A model generated the notes under the pieces. That model ran no database searches, was not told the DNA's origin, and was given only the letters and a program-made list of their open reading frames with translations. Shown piece by piece: positions 24,886 through 26,285 of a DNA stretch of 26,285 bases. Source of the DNA: UBA5436 sp964346085. Lineage in GTDB: Bacteria > Bacillota > Clostridia > Saccharofermentanales > DTU023. The position numbers and the translations under genes are program-made. The stretch is from assembly GCA_964346085.1 (NCBI GenBank), contig CAYFSZ010000012.1, positions 1 through 26,285 of the forward strand, given 5' to 3'. The stretch's first letter is position 1, and each line of letters begins with the position of its first letter.

Positions 24886-26088
24886 TTATTCAGCATGTCT
24901 TGTTGCAACATCTTCGATTGATAATTTAGAAGCTGATGCTGCTAATTCTTCAAAGCTCATTTCAGCCATTGCTTGAATTTCTTCTGCTGTATAAGGTAAG
25001 TTTTCTACAAAGTATTTGTCATAATCTGCATAATCTTCAACAGATGCAACGAAGATGTATGGGAATAAAACATCATAGAAACCGTCAGTTGCGACTTCAT
25101 ATTTTCCTTGAATTGCATTGTAAACTAACATGAATGCATATAAAGGATCGCTAAAGTGTCCACCAGATTCTGCAGACATTCCACCAGATTCTAATTGTTC
25201 TTTTAAGTCAGGTAAGAAGTCAGTTGATACAACTTGAATTTTTCCTTTTAATCCTAAGGAGTCAATCGCTGCTAAAGCACCAACTAAAGTATCTCCGCCA
25301 CCGCCAGCTGCGATTAAAGCATCGATATCAGGATTTGCATTAATAATAGCTTCAGTTGTTGCACGGCCTGTGTCTGAAGTTGTTCCACCATATTGAGGTT
25401 CTAATAATTCGATTTGATCATCTGCATTCGCTGCATTCCATTCTTCAACGCCTTGTTTATAACCTTCCCAACGTCCTAAGAAAGTTGCGTCACCAGCTTC
25501 CCATCCAAGTAAGCCAATTTTACGAGCGCCTTTTTCACCAAGGATGTTAACTAATGTTGCACCATTAGATACTTCATCTTCATGAACTGCGCCAACATAA
25601 TAAGGTGAAGTTTGAGCTAATTCATATTCAGCTGGATTATCTTCAGGATTGATGGAGCGGAAAAATTGTGCTACATACATTTCATTGTCATTTGCTGTAT
25701 TGATAACTGATGTCATTTCTGCAGATGCTGAATTACAAATAACAATACCATCACAACCTGCTGCTGCTAAAGTTTCTGCTGATGCTGTTACTTGTTCAGA
25801 AATGTGAGCTTGGTCTACATACATAATTTCGACATCTAATGCTTCAGCCGCTAAATCTAAAATACGTTTGCATTGGCTTCCTAATGTGTCTGTTGAACTC
25901 CAAATTGAAACACCAATTTTAATTTTGTCGCCAGAACCTTCTGCATCGGCTGCAGGTTCTTCTGCCGCTGCATCAGTCTCTACAGATGCATCTTTCGCTT
26001 CTGTTTCTGTCGCTTCTGATGAGCCACCACAAGCAACTAATCCTAGTACCATAATTGCTACGAGAATCAAAGCAAATATTCTTTTCAT
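24886..26088 (-). CDS. Sugar-binding lipoprotein of the ABC importer
   Basis: This 400-residue extracytoplasmic binding protein has a lipoprotein signal peptide: Lys-Arg, the hydrophobic ALILVAIMVLG, and lipobox LVAC with the lipid-carrying Cys20. An acidic, Ala-rich linker (about 21-53) leads to a periplasmic-binding-protein type 1 domain of the ribose/galactose group: KIKIGVSIWSS, CDGIVICNSASAEM, IGLLGWEAGD, DIDALIAAGGGGDTLVGALAAI and VVSTDFLP. It should capture the sugar and deliver it to the two permeases. The ribosome-binding site GGAGG is strong. First gene of the operon; araA at its end suggests L-arabinose or a related furanose or oligosaccharide, but the binding pocket cannot be read from sequence alone. 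Confidence 0.93.
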   Translation of the reverse strand: MKRIFALILVAIMVLGLVACGGSSEATETEAKDASVETDAAAEEPAADAEGSGDKIKIGVSIWSSTDTLGSQCKRILDLAAEALDVEIMYVDQAHISEQVTASAETLAAAGCDGIVICNSASAEMTSVINTANDNEMYVAQFFRSINPEDNPAEYELAQTSPYYVGAVHEDEVSNGATLVNILGEKGARKIGLLGWEAGDATFLGRWEGYKQGVEEWNAANADDQIELLEPQYGGTTSDTGRATTEAIINANPDIDALIAAGGGGDTLVGALAAIDSLGLKGKIQVVSTDFLPDLKEQLESGGMSAESGGHFSDPLYAFMLVYNAIQGKYEVATDGFYDVLFPYIFVASVEDYADYDKYFVENLPYTAEEIQAMAEMSFEELAASASKLSIEDVATRHAE

Positions 26089-26149
26089 TTTTTCCTCCTT
26101 CGGCTTTTTGCCTTTTCGTTGTAGAAATTACATATCACGAACCTAAACT

Positions 26150-26202
26150 AACTAAATAATTTAGTTCTTGTTTGTAATATCCAATTTGTAATTCTATTTG
26201 TA
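26150..26202 (-). promoter_or_regulatory. Candidate operator region of the sugar operon
   Basis: The 197-base stretch upstream of the binding-protein gene contains three direct copies of TTTGTA (26171-26176, 26185-26190, 26197-26202; spacing 14 and 12) and a perfect palindrome AACTAAAT-a-ATTTAGTT (26150-26166). Two copies are ATTTGTA, identical to most of the half-site of the B. subtilis AraR operator, but in direct rather than inverted order, which would suit an AraC-type activator equally well. Nearer the gene, TGATATGTA on the minus strand is a possible extended -10, with no clear -35. Confidence 0.4.
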
Positions 26203-26225
26203 TCGAATTATTTGGCAAAAGGCTA

Positions 26226-26259
26226 ATAAAAAACTGCAGAAAATGATTTTTCTGCAGTT
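26226..26259 (-). terminator. Terminator of a minus-strand gene lying to the right of the window
   Basis: On the minus strand AACTGCAGAAA (26249-26259) pairs with TTTCTGCAGTT (26232-26242) around a short loop and is followed by a T-run (A-run 26228-26233 on the plus strand). No gene for it lies inside the window, so the upstream neighbour must end at or just past the right edge. It separates that gene from the sugar operon. Confidence 0.85.
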
Positions 26260-26285
26260 CTCTACAAAAACGCGACTCAATATTT

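Noticed and set aside
26260..26285. Tail of the next gene at the right edge (TGA at 26277-26279 on the minus strand)
   Set aside because: Only two codons would be visible before the stop, too little to support a call, although the terminator at 26226-26259 shows some gene ends nearby.

Overview
The window looks like a piece of chromosome from an AT-rich, low-GC Gram-positive bacterium (Bacillota; a clostridial or erysipelotrichial gut-type anaerobe is my best guess). The reasons are AGGAGG-type ribosome-binding sites, an AddAB rather than RecBCD recombination complex, a small Cys-rich FeoB-associated protein, a lipobox-bearing sugar-binding protein with an acidic linker, and CUT2-type sugar uptake coupled to AraA. 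I see no phage, insertion sequence, plasmid or CRISPR signal. This is mostly ordinary core and metabolic chromosome.

Layout. (1) 1-144: the N-terminal end of an exported protein on the minus strand, running off the left edge, with its frame interrupted just after the start codon. (2) 423-736: a two-gene tRNA-Ser operon (UGA then GCU) on the minus strand, with a good promoter and a terminator. (3) 746-3851: a ferrous-iron uptake operon on the plus strand, feoA-feoB-Cys-rich membrane protein. Near-identical TTAGC-type palindromes lie at the feoA start region and between feoA and feoB, and the operon ends in a hairpin terminator. (4) 3850-5406 minus: a MurJ-type lipid II flippase, possibly read from a leaderless mRNA. 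(5) 5511-6749 plus: an iron-alcohol-dehydrogenase fold protein that has lost all four metal ligands. (6) 6808-7998 minus: a class I aminotransferase. (7) 8128-16558 minus: addB-addA-inositol-monophosphatase-like operon (double-strand-break repair plus a small phosphatase). (8) 16665-18227 minus: a flavin disulfide reductase closest in motif to mycothione reductase. (9) 18377-19636 minus: glutamate dehydrogenase. (10) 19862-26088 minus: a five-gene sugar operon made of binding protein, permease, double ATPase, second permease and L-arabinose isomerase.

How the parts work together. The Feo genes form one Fe(II) importer, probably controlled by a DtxR-type metalloregulator. AddB and AddA form the helicase-nuclease heterodimer. 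The five-gene operon imports a pentose (most likely L-arabinose or a close relative) and performs the first intracellular step to L-ribulose; the kinase and epimerase must be elsewhere. The aminotransferase and glutamate dehydrogenase could exchange amino groups through glutamate, but they are not in one operon.

The most interesting points are the metal-ligand-free iron-ADH homologue, the GGGAAAA slippery heptamer or frameshift at the left-edge gene, the paired Feo operators, the sugar ATPase with one good and one dead ATP site, the promoter embedded in the glutamate dehydrogenase terminator, and the probable leaderless murJ. I did not find a clearly new multi-gene system.
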